Positions 5,252 through 5,384 of a stretch of 5,384 nt of DNA are shown here, one piece after another. The first letter of the stretch is position 1. Each line of letters opens with the position of its first letter. The DNA lies in contig VBCT01000062.1 of assembly GCA_005882235.1 (NCBI GenBank), positions 1 to 5,384 of the forward strand, given 5' to 3'. The position numbers were made by a program, and so were the translations under genes. The notes under the pieces were generated by a model. The model did not search any database. It was not told the DNA's origin and saw only the letters and a program-made list of their open reading frames with translations. The DNA is from Betaproteobacteria bacterium. GTDB lineage: Bacteria > Pseudomonadota > Gammaproteobacteria > Burkholderiales > SG8-39.

Positions 5252-5384
5252 GTGGCCGTCGCAAGGCGCAGCTTCGACGCGGTCGTGGTGGGCGCGGGCG
5301 GCGCCGGCCTGCGCGCTTCGCTGCAGCTGGCGGAGACGGGCTTGAGCGTCGCGGTGCTTTCCAAGGTATTCCCGACGCGCTCGC
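5252..5384 (+). CDS. sdhA: Succinate dehydrogenase flavoprotein subunit, N-terminal fragment
   Basis: SdhA is the FAD-carrying catalytic subunit of complex II that oxidises succinate to fumarate. Only the first 44 codons are in the window. The start is GTG at 5252, one base after the sdhD stop, with GGAG 8 nt upstream. The fragment reads VAVARRSFDAVVVGAGGAG and continues to LSKVFPTRS. It contains the FAD-binding GxGGAG loop (G14-G19) and the KVFPTRS segment that in complete SdhA precedes the histidine covalently linked to FAD, which lies just past the edge. The usual start is ATG, and relatives begin MAVAKR or similar, so GTG aligns well as the initiator. sdhB would be expected next but is out of view. 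Confidence 0.95.
   Translation, partial: MAVARRSFDAVVVGAGGAGLRASLQLAETGLSVAVLSKVFPTRS

Overview
The window is a GC-rich (roughly 60% or more) chromosomal segment of a proteobacterium, most likely a betaproteobacterium. This rests on the MDH sequence type (the 330-residue cytosolic-like NAD-MDH starting MSNKPIRVAVTGAAGQIG), on mdh diverging from sdhCDAB, and on close similarity of PrpB, PrpC and PrpD to known methylcitrate-cycle enzymes. I recalled these families from memory; no database search was possible.

Layout. On the minus strand, read right to left: mdh (malate dehydrogenase, 4385 to 3393), prpB (2-methylisocitrate lyase, 3329 to 2448), prpC (2-methylcitrate synthase, 2451 to 1297), an unnamed small exported protein (1271 to 771), and prpD (2-methylcitrate dehydratase, from 768 off the left edge). 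prpB and prpC overlap by 4 nt, prpC is 25 nt from the exported protein gene, and that gene is 2 nt from prpD, so these four look like one transcript. mdh is 63 nt upstream of prpB with no clear promoter between them. On the plus strand, a tight sdhC-sdhD-sdhA operon starts at 4526 and runs off the right edge. The 140-bp divergent mdh/sdhC spacer holds a strong extended -10 element for sdhC and a weaker candidate promoter for mdh. It also holds a 22-bp inverted repeat with an FNR/Anr-like core lying across the sdhC -10 and predicted start site.

Function. PrpC condenses propionyl-CoA with oxaloacetate, PrpD dehydrates methylcitrate (PrpD, or an AcnD-type enzyme, does this in other bacteria), an aconitase rehydrates the product, and PrpB splits methylisocitrate into pyruvate and succinate. 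Succinate dehydrogenase and MDH, with a fumarase not seen here, turn that succinate back into the oxaloacetate that PrpC consumes. The window therefore joins the methylcitrate pathway to its oxaloacetate-regenerating branch.

Points of most interest: (1) prpD carries a frameshift at about 478-481, best explained by loss of 7 nt, with both flanks highly conserved; (2) an exported protein with a proline-rich tail is embedded in the prp operon between prpC and prpD; (3) the FNR-like palindrome covers the sdhC promoter. I found no mobile elements, RNA genes, CRISPR arrays or convincing intrinsic terminators. The rest is ordinary central metabolism, and I do not claim a wholly new system.
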